Assembly (NCBI GenBank): GCA_002490705.1
Contig: DKUO01000044.1
Span: forward strand, 1-64,000
DNA: 64,000 bases
DNA from: Lachnospiraceae bacterium UBA7202
GTDB taxonomy: Bacteria > Bacillota > Clostridia > Lachnospirales > Lachnospiraceae
Direction: 5' to 3'
Shown here one piece after another: positions 7,885-16,876 of this stretch (position 1 is its first letter; every line of letters begins with the position of its first letter). Under the pieces are notes generated by a model. The model saw only the letters and a program-made list of their open reading frames with translations. It was not told the DNA's origin and ran no database searches. A program made the position numbers and the translations under genes.

Positions 7885-8571
7885 ATGAAAGAGGTACTTT
7901 ACAACAGTCTGTCAAACGCGACAAACGGTCTGACGATCACAGATGTGATTGTAAACTTTCTGGCGGCGGCGGTGATTGCCTGCCTGATTTATATTTCATA
8001 CCGGATATCCCATTCAGGGCCGGTCTACAGTGAGCGCTTCAATGTGTCTATCATCATGCTGACGCTGGTGACCACGCTTGTTATGAATGTGATCGGCAAC
8101 AACATAGCGCTTTCGCTGGGCATGGTGGGCGCGCTGTCCATTGTGCGGTTTCGGACGGCGATCAAGGATCCCCGCGACACGGCCTATATTTTCTGGGGAA
8201 TTGCGGTGGGGATCTGCTGTGGCGTTTCCGATTATCTGATTGCGGCTATCGGTTCTGCGCTGATTTTTGCCTTTTTAATTCTCTTTGGATTTATCCGCGA
8301 TAACGGACGCATCATGGTGATTGTGAACGGTGAGCCGGAAGCGGGCGAGGAAGTGGAAAAACATATGGGGAATTTGTTTGGCGGCAAGGCGGCGCTTCGT
8401 GTGCACAACCGGGCAGTCAAGACGCAGACGGAGGAGTTTATCTACGAGATATCCGACAAGCAGCTGAAAAAATCGGAAAAACGAAACGGAAAATTAGTGA
8501 GGAATCTGTCCGGAATCGAAGGCGTCACTTCGGTAAGTATTGTGAGACAGGACGACGAGATTAACCAATAG
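7885..8571 (+). CDS. DUF4956 membrane protein, copy 1
   Basis: A 228-residue integral membrane protein with about four helices in residues 20–150 and a soluble C-terminal domain of about 80 residues. The signature SLGMVGALSIVRFRTAIKDPRD, just after a helix, is conserved in all three DUF4956 copies of this window (see 16202 and 60077). The family has no established function. It is always next to a VTC gene here, so I infer it is the membrane partner, perhaps a channel or anchor, of the VTC enzyme. It is followed 12 bases later by a CotH gene. Confidence 0.88.
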   Translation: MKEVLYNSLSNATNGLTITDVIVNFLAAAVIACLIYISYRISHSGPVYSERFNVSIIMLTLVTTLVMNVIGNNIALSLGMVGALSIVRFRTAIKDPRDTAYIFWGIAVGICCGVSDYLIAAIGSALIFAFLILFGFIRDNGRIMVIVNGEPEAGEEVEKHMGNLFGGKAALRVHNRAVKTQTEEFIYEISDKQLKKSEKRNGKLVRNLSGIEGVTSVSIVRQDDEINQ

Positions 8572-8583
8572 GGGAGAAACGCG

Positions 8584-10197
8584 ATGTCGCAGGGGCAAAG
8601 AAAAGCCTGTCTGCTTGGCGTATGTGCTCTGGTGATTTTGGCGGTGGGAGGACTCGGATTCCTGCGCAGCTATGCGGCGTATCAGAACCGGAATATCAAT
8701 AAAAGTACGTATTTCGATTTGCCGCCGGATCCCCATCTGGAAGACCCGCTTCTCTATATAAACGAGGATTATACGGTGCAGGATGGATTTCACTCCAATC
8801 TGCCGATTGTGATTCTTTCCATGGAGAGCGAGCTGGCCGATTATAAAGGGTTTCAGAATCAGGAGGAATACCTTACAGATGAGGAGCCTTATATCAAAGG
8901 ACACATCAGCGTCATAGACGGCGGTACGTTTGACAACTGCATAACGGACACGCCTGTATCGCAGAGCGATCTTTTCATTAAGAAGAGAGGGCATACTTCG
9001 TACAGCTTTGATAAGGCGCAGTATCTTTTGAAGCTGAAAACCCCGGACGGACTGGAAAATAATGTGGACATTCTGGGTATGGGCGCTCATGACAGCTGGA
9101 TTCTGAACGGCAGCATGGCGGACAAGAGTATGATCCGCAATTATCTGGCCTATCGGATCAGCTCGGAGATATCGGACGTGACGCCGGACAGTCAGTTTTG
9201 CGAGGTGGTGATACAGGAGGGAGACAGCTATGTCTATCAGGGCTTGTATTTGATGATGGAAACGGTGGCGCGGGATGTCAACCGGATTCCCATAGATTCT
9301 TTCAATGAGAAGAATTTATATACAAGCTATATCGTCAGGCGGGACAGGTTTACCCATTTTGACCGGATGCTTGATACCGGGCGGCGGCTTTCCGGGCTCT
9401 CGGAGGAGTGGATCGGCCTGAAATATCCTTCGCAGGAGCGAATCACGGATTCGGCCCTGCACTATATCGAGAAAGATTTCTCGGAGATTGAGCAGATTAT
9501 CTATTCCGACAGGGAGGATGTGTTCGGTCTCTACGACAAATATATTGACGTGGATTCTTTTGTGGACTATTTCCTGCTGAATGAGTTTTTCGGAAACTAT
9601 GACGCGGGCATGCATTCCACGTATATGTACAAAAATTCCGGAGAACCGCTCAAAATAGGGCCTGTCTGGGACTTTGACCAGGCCATGAACAATTATGCGA
9701 TGGAGGAGATGAAGACCGAGTCGATGGCATTCCAGGAGCGGCCCTTTTTCGACCGCTTTACCAAAGATATCCGTTTTGTGGATGCATTGCAGGCCCGCTA
9801 TGCCGTCTTGCAGAGAAGCACCTTATCCCATGATCATATCTGTGATGTGATCGATGAAACCACCTCCTATATCCGTTCCGCCAGAGAGCGGGAATGGTAT
9901 CGCTGGGCGGCTGATTACTATGACGATTCCAGACAGAACTGGCACAATTATTATCTGCTTGATTATATGGACGAGGAGAATATGCTTGTCAGCCGGTTTA
10001 ACGACAATTACGACCAGGAGATTTATAACATAAAGACTTATCTTTATAAGCACGGGCGGGCGATGCAGACGGAACTTCGTGTGCTGGAAAAGTCTACCGT
10101 TTACGATACCTCTGTGCGGGGCGAAAACAAGCTGTTCTTACTGATAGTGATGCTGCTGTTTTTCATGCCTTCGGTTTTGATCGTAAGAAAGGACTGA
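8584..10197 (+). CDS. CotH-family kinase, copy 1
   Basis: A 537-residue protein with an N-terminal signal anchor (residues 9–28), a CotH protein-kinase-like domain (about 75–430) and a C-terminal membrane helix (517–533). It is therefore held in the membrane with its kinase outside. CotH of Bacillus phosphorylates spore-coat proteins with an atypical kinase fold. Visible CotH features are the RGHTSYSFDKAQYLLKL segment (the RGN/HxS-type glycine-rich loop), the LYLMMETV segment and the acidic VWDFDQAMNN near residue 361. It differs from copies 2–4, which carry FDVN here. It completes the first VTC–DUF4956–CotH triad. Substrate unknown. Confidence 0.87.
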   Translation: MSQGQRKACLLGVCALVILAVGGLGFLRSYAAYQNRNINKSTYFDLPPDPHLEDPLLYINEDYTVQDGFHSNLPIVILSMESELADYKGFQNQEEYLTDEEPYIKGHISVIDGGTFDNCITDTPVSQSDLFIKKRGHTSYSFDKAQYLLKLKTPDGLENNVDILGMGAHDSWILNGSMADKSMIRNYLAYRISSEISDVTPDSQFCEVVIQEGDSYVYQGLYLMMETVARDVNRIPIDSFNEKNLYTSYIVRRDRFTHFDRMLDTGRRLSGLSEEWIGLKYPSQERITDSALHYIEKDFSEIEQIIYSDREDVFGLYDKYIDVDSFVDYFLLNEFFGNYDAGMHSTYMYKNSGEPLKIGPVWDFDQAMNNYAMEEMKTESMAFQERPFFDRFTKDIRFVDALQARYAVLQRSTLSHDHICDVIDETTSYIRSAREREWYRWAADYYDDSRQNWHNYYLLDYMDEENMLVSRFNDNYDQEIYNIKTYLYKHGRAMQTELRVLEKSTVYDTSVRGENKLFLLIVMLLFFMPSVLIVRKD

Positions 10198-10205
10198 TCG
10201 GGTTT

Positions 10206-10367
10206 ATGGTATTACTTGCCAAAGTTGCCGCGGAGGCGGTACAGGAGAGGGACTATTTTCTGTCGTCGCTCAATAATCCGCTTGTAATCAATATCATACG
10301 GATTGCCTGCGTGGCCGGTTTTGTCCTTTTTCTCTGCTGTTATAGAAAATACAGAAAGAAACAATAA
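10206..10367 (+). CDS. 53-residue single-span membrane peptide
   Basis: A small open frame fills the gap between CotH copy 1 and the MBOAT gene. It encodes a polar N-terminus, one hydrophobic span (about residues 26–45) and a basic tail ending KYRKKQ, so it looks like a type I/II microprotein. The ribosome site is weak (AGGA about 12 bases upstream, inside the CotH end). MBOAT systems such as Dlt have a small partner (DltX) with one span, but this peptide lacks the aromatic FxYF tail of DltX. It may be a small subunit of the polymer machinery or a chance frame. Confidence 0.55.
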   Translation: MVLLAKVAAEAVQERDYFLSSLNNPLVINIIRIACVAGFVLFLCCYRKYRKKQ

Positions 10368-10387
10368 CAGGCGAAAGGGGATACGGT

Positions 10388-11803
10388 ATGCTTTTTTCCA
10401 GCATCGTGTTTTTGTTCATCTTTTTCCCGGTTGTGCTTACTTTGTACTATGCGTTCTTCTTTTCCAGAGCCTGTCAGAATGTAATTCTTTTGATTGCGAG
10501 TTTGATTTTTTATGCTTGGGGAGAACCGTTGTATGTGCTTTTGATGATTGCGTCCATTCTCGTCAATTCTCTGCTGGCAGGAGTGGTGCAGAAACTTAAG
10601 GGAGAGAGAGGCAGAAAAATTGTATTATTCATAGCGGTTGCCGCCAATCTTGCGACATTGTTTGTGTTTAAGTATCTGGGGTTTGTAATGGAGACCTTTG
10701 GGTTAGAACCGGTATCGCTGCCGTTACCCATTGGCATTTCCTTTTTTACCTTCCAGGCAATGTCCTATGTGGTGGATGTATACCGGGGAACGGTTAAGGC
10801 GGAGAACCCTTTTTATGTGGGACTCTATATCTCCTTCTTTCCGCAGCTGATTGCCGGGCCGATCATCCAGTATAACACGATTGCGGAGCAGATCCGTCAC
10901 AGAAAGTCCAGCTTTAACATGTTTTCTATGGGAATCAGCCGCTTTACGGTAGGGCTTGCGAAGAAGATTCTTTTGTCCAACTGTTTTGCGGGGATGGCGG
11001 ACAATATCTTCCGCTGGTCCATGATCGGCACAGAGAGAATGGCGGTGCCGGTGATGCTGGCATGGCTTGGGAGTATCTCCTACAGCCTGCAGATTTACTA
11101 TGATTTTTCCGCTTATTCCGACATGGCGATCGGGCTGGGTCTGTGCTTTGGTTTTAAGTTTCCGGAGAACTTTAATTATCCGTATATTGCGGAGTCCATT
11201 TCTGACTTTTGGAAGAGGTGGCATATTTCGCTGACGGACTGGTTTCGGGAATATGTATACTTTCCGCTTGGCGGAAGCCGCGTAAAAAATCAGGATTTTA
11301 TGGTTCGCAATATGCTGGTGGTGTGGCTTCTTACGGGGATCTGGCACGGTGCAAACTGGACCTTTATTTTCTGGGGATTGATGTATTTTGTCTTTCAGCT
11401 TGCGGAGCGGTTTTTTGAGTATCCCAAGAAGATCAAGAGCAAATTTGTAAAGCATTTTTACACGCTTATGATTGTCAATGCGCTCTGGGTGGTGTTCCGC
11501 GCGGACAACCTCTATCAGGCGGGGCGTGTTTTCATGAACATGCTGGGAGTAAATAACAACGGCTTCTACAGCGACCTTGCGGTGATGATGATAAGGGAAA
11601 ACTTTGTATTTTTGTTTTTGGGAATCGTCTTCTCGATGCCGATTGCCAGAAACATGAATGAGATTTTATATAAGAATCCGAAGTCTGTCATCAGCCGGGT
11701 GGGCACGGCGGTTTATCCGATCGGTCTGATGGCGCTTTTGGTAGTCTGCGTGGCCTATATGGCCAGCGGTACTTATAATCCGTTTATTTACTTCAATTTT
11801 TAG
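10388..11803 (+). CDS. MBOAT-family O-acyltransferase (AlgI/DltB-like)
   Basis: A 471-residue, multi-span membrane acyltransferase of the AlgI subgroup, which moves an acyl (usually acetyl) group across the membrane for attachment to exported polysaccharide. The catalytic histidine is in GIWHGANWTF (His320), and FPQLIAGPI and the SISDFWKRWHISLTDWFR block are typical of AlgI/PatA. The protein ends in NPFIYFNF, an aromatic C-terminal motif like that of DltX and other MBOAT systems proposed to relay the acyl group. The next gene, an AlgX/AlgJ-like protein 12 bases on, is the expected extracellular partner. A close AAGGGG site supports the start. Confidence 0.94.
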   Translation: MLFSSIVFLFIFFPVVLTLYYAFFFSRACQNVILLIASLIFYAWGEPLYVLLMIASILVNSLLAGVVQKLKGERGRKIVLFIAVAANLATLFVFKYLGFVMETFGLEPVSLPLPIGISFFTFQAMSYVVDVYRGTVKAENPFYVGLYISFFPQLIAGPIIQYNTIAEQIRHRKSSFNMFSMGISRFTVGLAKKILLSNCFAGMADNIFRWSMIGTERMAVPVMLAWLGSISYSLQIYYDFSAYSDMAIGLGLCFGFKFPENFNYPYIAESISDFWKRWHISLTDWFREYVYFPLGGSRVKNQDFMVRNMLVVWLLTGIWHGANWTFIFWGLMYFVFQLAERFFEYPKKIKSKFVKHFYTLMIVNALWVVFRADNLYQAGRVFMNMLGVNNNGFYSDLAVMMIRENFVFLFLGIVFSMPIARNMNEILYKNPKSVISRVGTAVYPIGLMALLVVCVAYMASGTYNPFIYFNF

Positions 11804-11815
11804 CGGGGTGGATTT

Positions 11816-13093
11816 GTGGCAAAAAGAAGGAGAAGGCGAAAAAAAGACCCATTGAAGGCCTATATATTGCGGAAAAAGATTTTTGCCCTGCTCTTTTTGG
11901 CGGCGGTGTTCGGCTATGCTGGAGTGAATTTCTGGTATGGCGGCGGCGCATGGGCAGAGACGGTGGAAACGAGTCTGTCGGAAGGCGTCACGCTTGCCAC
12001 GGCTCCGCAGACCATTTCGGAGACTGTGTCGGCTCTGGACGCGAGCATTATCTCATCCATGTACGGGCGGATGGAGTTTATCGAGACCTATTCTTATATG
12101 CAGGTGTTGATGGATAAGCGGGAGTTTAATAATTTCAGCTATATCAGCGATGAGGACGGCTACCTGCACTATGCTTCATTTTTTCGGGAGGATACAAACG
12201 ATGCGGAGGAGTACGCCAGAAGGCTCCGCCGCCTGCAGGACTGTGTGGCGCCAAAGGGCACGAAAGTTTTATTTTTTGTGACGCCGGGAAAGTATGTGCG
12301 CGGCGAGACCAATTTCCGCACGGGAATGCCCGTCAATGACCCGGACACGATTGTGGATGAGACTTTGTTTTATATGAACCGCTACGGGATAGAGACGGTG
12401 GATTGCAGAAAATATATTCCCAATGAGTTTCTCTCGATTCAGGACGCTTTTTTCAAGACGGACCACCACTGGACCATTCCGGCGGCCTTTCAGGCAACGC
12501 AGGTGCTGGTGGAGCAGATGAACGAAAAATTCGACGCGGGGCTTGACCCGGATGGCTTTTACATGGACCCGGCAAATTACGAGTGGGTGAGTTACCGGAA
12601 GGGAATGCTCGGTTCCATGGGAAGAAAGACGGGGGCGAATTTCAGCGGATTGGAAGATTTTGAGGCGTTGTGGCCCACCTTTGAGAATCAATATGACAGG
12701 CACTGCATGGGCGTGACGGATGCGACCCAGCATTTCCGCGGGAGTACCACGGAGGCGCTTATGGATACGGATGTGCTTTTGGAACACGACGATATTTACA
12801 GCGATTCCCAGTATTCGCTTTATTTAAACGGCTTGCGCCCTTATGAGCACATTGTCAATGAGGACAATCCTGACGGCGTCAAAATTTTTGCCATCAGGGA
12901 TTCCTACTTTTCGCCGATGATGGTATTCCTTGCGCCCATGTGCAGCGAATTGGATGCTATCTGGTCTCTGGAGGAATCTCATAAGCTGGATATCGAAAGT
13001 TATGTGAAAGAAAATGACTTTGACTATATCATTATGGAGATCTATCCCTATAATATCAACGGGGATGCCTTCAACTTCTTTAAGGGGGATTGA
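11816..13093 (+). CDS. AlgX/AlgJ-like SGNH O-acetyltransferase (DHHW protein)
   Basis: A 425-residue protein with a very basic N-terminus, a signal anchor (residues 20–40) and an extracytoplasmic SGNH-hydrolase-like domain. TDHHWT near residue 216 is the DHHW signature of the AlgJ/AlgX group, whose Asp-His pair supports acetyl transfer onto the polymer. The AIRDSYFSP segment carries a serine in a DSY/DSF context typical of the family nucleophile block. It begins at GTG with GGGGTGGA close upstream, and is paired with the MBOAT gene. Together they imply an O-acetylated polysaccharide. Similar partners (CcsH/CcsI) occur in clostridial cellulose clusters. Confidence 0.87.
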   Translation: MAKRRRRRKKDPLKAYILRKKIFALLFLAAVFGYAGVNFWYGGGAWAETVETSLSEGVTLATAPQTISETVSALDASIISSMYGRMEFIETYSYMQVLMDKREFNNFSYISDEDGYLHYASFFREDTNDAEEYARRLRRLQDCVAPKGTKVLFFVTPGKYVRGETNFRTGMPVNDPDTIVDETLFYMNRYGIETVDCRKYIPNEFLSIQDAFFKTDHHWTIPAAFQATQVLVEQMNEKFDAGLDPDGFYMDPANYEWVSYRKGMLGSMGRKTGANFSGLEDFEALWPTFENQYDRHCMGVTDATQHFRGSTTEALMDTDVLLEHDDIYSDSQYSLYLNGLRPYEHIVNEDNPDGVKIFAIRDSYFSPMMVFLAPMCSELDAIWSLEESHKLDIESYVKENDFDYIIMEIYPYNINGDAFNFFKGD

Positions 13094-13095
13094 GA

Positions 13096-15441
13096 ATGAC
13101 GCAGGAACGAGAAAGCCTTGGCGCATTTATACGCGGTTTTTTTCATAACTGGAAGGGGAAAATCTGGTTTTTTCTGAATATGTTCTTTACCATCATGTAT
13201 TTAATATGGAGAATCTTTTTTACCATTCCGTTTGAATATGGGATTGTGTCTATCGTGGCGGGTATCGGCCTGCTGGTGGTGGAGATTCTCGGCATGGTGG
13301 AAGCGTTTATTCACTATGCCAATATGTATACGGTGGAGGATTATCCGTTCCCGAAGGATGTGCCTTTAGACCAGTTCCCGGATGTGGACGTTTTTGTGGC
13401 GACTTACAGTGAGGAGGTGGATTTGCTCTACAAGACCCTTCGCGGCTGTACGAGAATGAAATATCCCGATCCCAAAAAGGTGCATATTTATCTGTGCGAC
13501 GATGGCCACAGGGCGGAGATGAAAGCGCTGGCGGCAAGGCTCGGCGTCAATTATCTGGACAGAGAGGATCACGAGGGGGCAAAGGCCGGAAACTTAAATA
13601 ACGCTCTGGCACATTCCAATTCGCCCTATGTGGTTACCTTCGATGCGGATATGATTCCCAGAAGCAATTTCCTGATGAAGACTATTCCTTATTTTGTGGA
13701 TGCGGAACTGAGGAACAGGGACAGAAAGGAAGAGGATAAGATCAAGCTCGGATTTCTCCAGTCTCCGCAGAGCTTTTACAATCTGGATCTGTTTCAGTTT
13801 AATTTGTACTCGGAATCCAGAATTCCCAACGAGCAGGATTACTTTTACAAGGATATTCAGGTGGCCCGGACGAAGACAAACAGCGTGATTTACGGCGGGT
13901 CCAACACAGTGCTTTCCAGAGAGGCCCTTGAGGCCATCGGCGGCTTTTTTACCGGAGCCATCACAGAGGACTTTGCCACGGGTATTCTGATCGAGAAAAA
14001 GCAGTATGTGAGTCTGGGCACGGGAGAACCTCTGGCCTCGGGGCTTTCGCCGCAGGACTTGAAGGATTTGGTGCAGCAGAGGACGCGCTGGGCCAGGGGT
14101 GTGATTGCCACGGGCAGGAAGATGCACATTTTTACCGCGTCGGAGCTTAACTTTTCCCAGAAGATGAATTACTGGGCCTCCATCTGGTACTGGTATGCGC
14201 CGCTAAAGAGATTGATTTATATTATGTCTCCGCTTCTGTATGCGGCTTTCGGGTTTATGGTATTTAAGTGTACGCTGCCGCAAGTGCTGGTTTTCTGGCT
14301 TCCAATGTATATCAGCAGTAATATCAGCCTGAGAATGCTCTCCCGCAATATCCGCTCTACCAAGTGGACGAGCATCTATGAGACGGTGCTTTTCCCTTAT
14401 ATGCTTTTGCCGGTACTGTTTGAATCGGTGGGCATATCCATGAAAAAATTTAAGGTCACAAGCAAGGGTGAGCAGAAAAATGAGAAGGGAAAGAATTTCC
14501 TCTATTCCATTCCCTTTTTGATCTTGATTGTGTTGTCCATCTGGGGTATTTTCCGCTGTATTCTGATTATGCTGGACAGCGGCTCCTTCGGGCCTATTGT
14601 GGTATTGTTCTGGCTGATTAACAATTTGTTCCTGCTGGTGATGTCCCTGTTTTTTGTGGACGGGCGGATTCCTTACCGGAAGACCGAGCGGGTTATGGTG
14701 CGTATGCCCTGCCGGGTCAGGTATAAAGGCGAGGTGTATTCGGGCATGACGAAGGACGCTTCGGAGGCAGGCATCTCTATGACTCTTCCCAAGCCTTACT
14801 TTTTCGAGGAAAATGAGGATGTGGAAATTTTTCTGGATTCGGAGGATTACCATGTGGATATGTTTGCCACAGTGGTGCATGTGAGCCAGCGAGACGACGA
14901 CTGGAATTATTCGATGAAAATTACGGATATAAACGGCTGTTATGACGAGCTTTTGGGAATCCTCTATGACAGAATCCCGACCGTTCCCATGGAGATCAAA
15001 AAGGACAGCGGCAGTTTTGAGGATTTGAAGCTGAATCTGAAAAAGCGTGTGACGCCGCCTTTTTATCAAAAGAGAAACTATCCCCGTGTTTTGATCGATG
15101 ATAAGATTGCCTGCTTAAACGAGGGCATTGATTCTGTGAAGGTTTTTGACTTTAACTATGTCTGCGTGACGGTGGAAGATGACGATATGCCGAAAAATTT
15201 ACAGCTTGTGGTAAAAGAGGGCCTTGTCTTAAACTGCCAGTTTGAGAATGAGATCCGCAAAGGGCTGCAGCTCTACAACGTGGTCAATTATAAGGAGCTG
15301 ATGGACGATAAGAGAAAGAGAAACGAGATACTGGCATGGCTGGTGGAAAAGAGTGGAAAACATACGAAAGAGGAACAGACGGCAGCGCGGGCGCGCTCGG
15401 ACAAAACAGGAGAGTTTAACGAGATGAGCCTGCTGGGGTGA
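13096..15441 (+). CDS. BcsA-like processive glycosyltransferase with PilZ domain (cellulose-synthase family)
   Basis: A 781-residue GT2 membrane synthase. It has two N-terminal helices, a catalytic domain with CDDG (about 134), the FDADM DxD metal site (about 182), TEDF (about 290) and QQRTRW (about 327), then several more helices. A PilZ domain follows with RMPCR (about 535) and DASEAG (about 555), that is, intact RxxxR and DxSxxG c-di-GMP motifs. An uncharacterised tail of about 150 residues ends the protein. The motifs indicate polymerisation of a beta-linked glucan, probably cellulose-like, activated by c-di-GMP. ATG at 13096 is chosen because AAGGGGG is 7 bases upstream; TTG at 13090 would sit on it. 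No separate BcsB gene is visible. Confidence 0.93.
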   Translation: MTQERESLGAFIRGFFHNWKGKIWFFLNMFFTIMYLIWRIFFTIPFEYGIVSIVAGIGLLVVEILGMVEAFIHYANMYTVEDYPFPKDVPLDQFPDVDVFVATYSEEVDLLYKTLRGCTRMKYPDPKKVHIYLCDDGHRAEMKALAARLGVNYLDREDHEGAKAGNLNNALAHSNSPYVVTFDADMIPRSNFLMKTIPYFVDAELRNRDRKEEDKIKLGFLQSPQSFYNLDLFQFNLYSESRIPNEQDYFYKDIQVARTKTNSVIYGGSNTVLSREALEAIGGFFTGAITEDFATGILIEKKQYVSLGTGEPLASGLSPQDLKDLVQQRTRWARGVIATGRKMHIFTASELNFSQKMNYWASIWYWYAPLKRLIYIMSPLLYAAFGFMVFKCTLPQVLVFWLPMYISSNISLRMLSRNIRSTKWTSIYETVLFPYMLLPVLFESVGISMKKFKVTSKGEQKNEKGKNFLYSIPFLILIVLSIWGIFRCILIMLDSGSFGPIVVLFWLINNLFLLVMSLFFVDGRIPYRKTERVMVRMPCRVRYKGEVYSGMTKDASEAGISMTLPKPYFFEENEDVEIFLDSEDYHVDMFATVVHVSQRDDDWNYSMKITDINGCYDELLGILYDRIPTVPMEIKKDSGSFEDLKLNLKKRVTPPFYQKRNYPRVLIDDKIACLNEGIDSVKVFDFNYVCVTVEDDDMPKNLQLVVKEGLVLNCQFENEIRKGLQLYNVVNYKELMDDKRKRNEILAWLVEKSGKHTKEEQTAARARSDKTGEFNEMSLLG

Positions 15442-15479
15442 CAGTTGCAAAAAGAGGCTGATGATGGTAAGATGAAAAA

Positions 15480-16187
15480 ATGGAAAAAGAGCTCAATTCC
15501 CTCAGAAAAGAAATCAAATATGTGATTCCTCTCGGGAAGGCGCTGGCGGTCAGAGACCGGTTGGACAAACTTCTGCCGAGGGACAGCCATTGCGTAAACG
15601 GCCCTTATTCGGTGAGGAGCCTTTACTTTGATTCGGTGAATCATATTGATTTTGCGGAAAAACTTGCGGGCGTGGTGGATCGAAAAAAGGTGCGTCTCCG
15701 TATTTATGACGGGGATGCGTCTTTATGTAAGCTCGAGATCAAACAGAAAACCGATGACCGGCAGCAGAAGCTGAGTCTGATTGTATCGGAAGCGGACGCA
15801 AGAGAGCTCTCACGCGGCAATATCCGGGTGCTGCAAAAGTATTTCGACAGCTCCGAAACCGCTCTGAAGGCCTACGGTATTATGGCACAGGGGCAGTACC
15901 GCCCGGTCGTGCAGATTGAGTATGACAGGCTGGCGTACCGATATCCGATGTACGATACCCGCATAACTCTGGACATGAATGTCAGATCCTCGGAGTCCAA
16001 TATGGATCTTTTTGCTCCTGACGTCCGTTACACGCCTGTCATGCGGGAAAATGTTGTACTGGAAGTGAAGTACAGCGGGAAGTTGATGGGTTTTTTGTCC
16101 GCCGTGTTCGCGCAGTTTCATCTGACTCAGGGAACCTACAGCAAATATTGCGCCGGGCGTCTTGCTTATTATGACTTTAATTATTAG
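15480..16187 (+). CDS. VTC-domain protein, copy 2
   Basis: A 235-residue, single-domain VTC protein paralogous to the gene at 7182. It keeps the tunnel motifs RSLYFD, KVRLRIY, KLEIKQK, IEYDRLAY, TRITLD and LEVKYSG in the same order, so catalytic competence is expected. It directly follows the GT2 synthase (38 bases) and precedes the second DUF4956 gene by 14 bases. The ribosome site is weak (GGTAAGA), which may reduce expression relative to copy 1. Its C-terminal half, including a conserved TYSKYC motif, resembles copy 1's SNSKYC. Product and acceptor unknown. Confidence 0.88.
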   Translation: MEKELNSLRKEIKYVIPLGKALAVRDRLDKLLPRDSHCVNGPYSVRSLYFDSVNHIDFAEKLAGVVDRKKVRLRIYDGDASLCKLEIKQKTDDRQQKLSLIVSEADARELSRGNIRVLQKYFDSSETALKAYGIMAQGQYRPVVQIEYDRLAYRYPMYDTRITLDMNVRSSESNMDLFAPDVRYTPVMRENVVLEVKYSGKLMGFLSAVFAQFHLTQGTYSKYCAGRLAYYDFNY

Positions 16188-16201
16188 GGAGGGAATCTGC
16201 C

Positions 16202-16876
16202 ATGTCAAAAGAAGAGGTTCTCAGCTATTTTTATACAAACAGCAGTGAATATGGGGTGAAGCGGACGCTTCTCATCCTGTTGTGCGGACTGGCGGTCGGG
16301 ATGATTATCTACCTGACCTATTATATTTCTTCGGAAAAGATTGCATACAACAGGAAGTTTAACTGGTCTTTGGTCATCATGCATCTGATTACCGTGATTG
16401 TCATGATGATGATCAGTAGCAATATTGCGGTATCTTTGGGTATGGTCGGCGCGCTGTCCATTGTCCGTTTCCGAACGGCGGTGAAGGACAGCCGGGACAC
16501 CATGTTTATTTTCTGGGCGATGGCGGAGGGGCTTTGCGTGAGCTCGCAAAACTGGCGGCTGACGTTTACTTCCGTGTTGTTTATTGCGGTCGTCCTGATT
16601 GCTTCCAGCAAAGTGCCGGGCATCAGGAACCGGTATCTGTTGATTGTGAATGGTGCTGGGGAAGCGATTGACAGAAAACAGTTTGAGGAGAAACTGAAAC
16701 CCTATATTGTCGGTTTTCGGGTACGGACGGCCAACAAGGATGTCGATCACGAGGAAATAATCTGCGAGATCAGGACAAAGGGGGAAATCAATCTGGATGT
16801 GCTTGATGAACTCTTGTCCGTGCCGGGCGTACAGTCTGTAAACTGGGTTGCACAGTCCGGAGAAACGGTAGGATGA
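16202..16876 (+). CDS. DUF4956 membrane protein, copy 2
   Basis: A 224-residue protein with about four membrane helices (residues 20–145) and a C-terminal soluble domain. It has the family signature SLGMVGALSIVRFRTAVKDSRD. A GGAGGG site precedes the ATG. Its stop overlaps the start of the CotH gene (ATGATG at 16873), so the pair is probably translationally coupled. The C-terminal domain, with IICEIRT, resembles the equivalent parts of the other two copies and might fold as a small alpha/beta regulatory domain. Function unknown; role with VTC inferred from constant pairing. Confidence 0.87.
   Translation: MSKEEVLSYFYTNSSEYGVKRTLLILLCGLAVGMIIYLTYYISSEKIAYNRKFNWSLVIMHLITVIVMMMISSNIAVSLGMVGALSIVRFRTAVKDSRDTMFIFWAMAEGLCVSSQNWRLTFTSVLFIAVVLIASSKVPGIRNRYLLIVNGAGEAIDRKQFEEKLKPYIVGFRVRTANKDVDHEEIICEIRTKGEINLDVLDELLSVPGVQSVNWVAQSGETVG

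Noticed and set aside
10206..10367. DltX assignment for the 53-residue peptide.
   Set aside because: It lacks the C-terminal FxYF-type motif; that motif is instead on the MBOAT protein.
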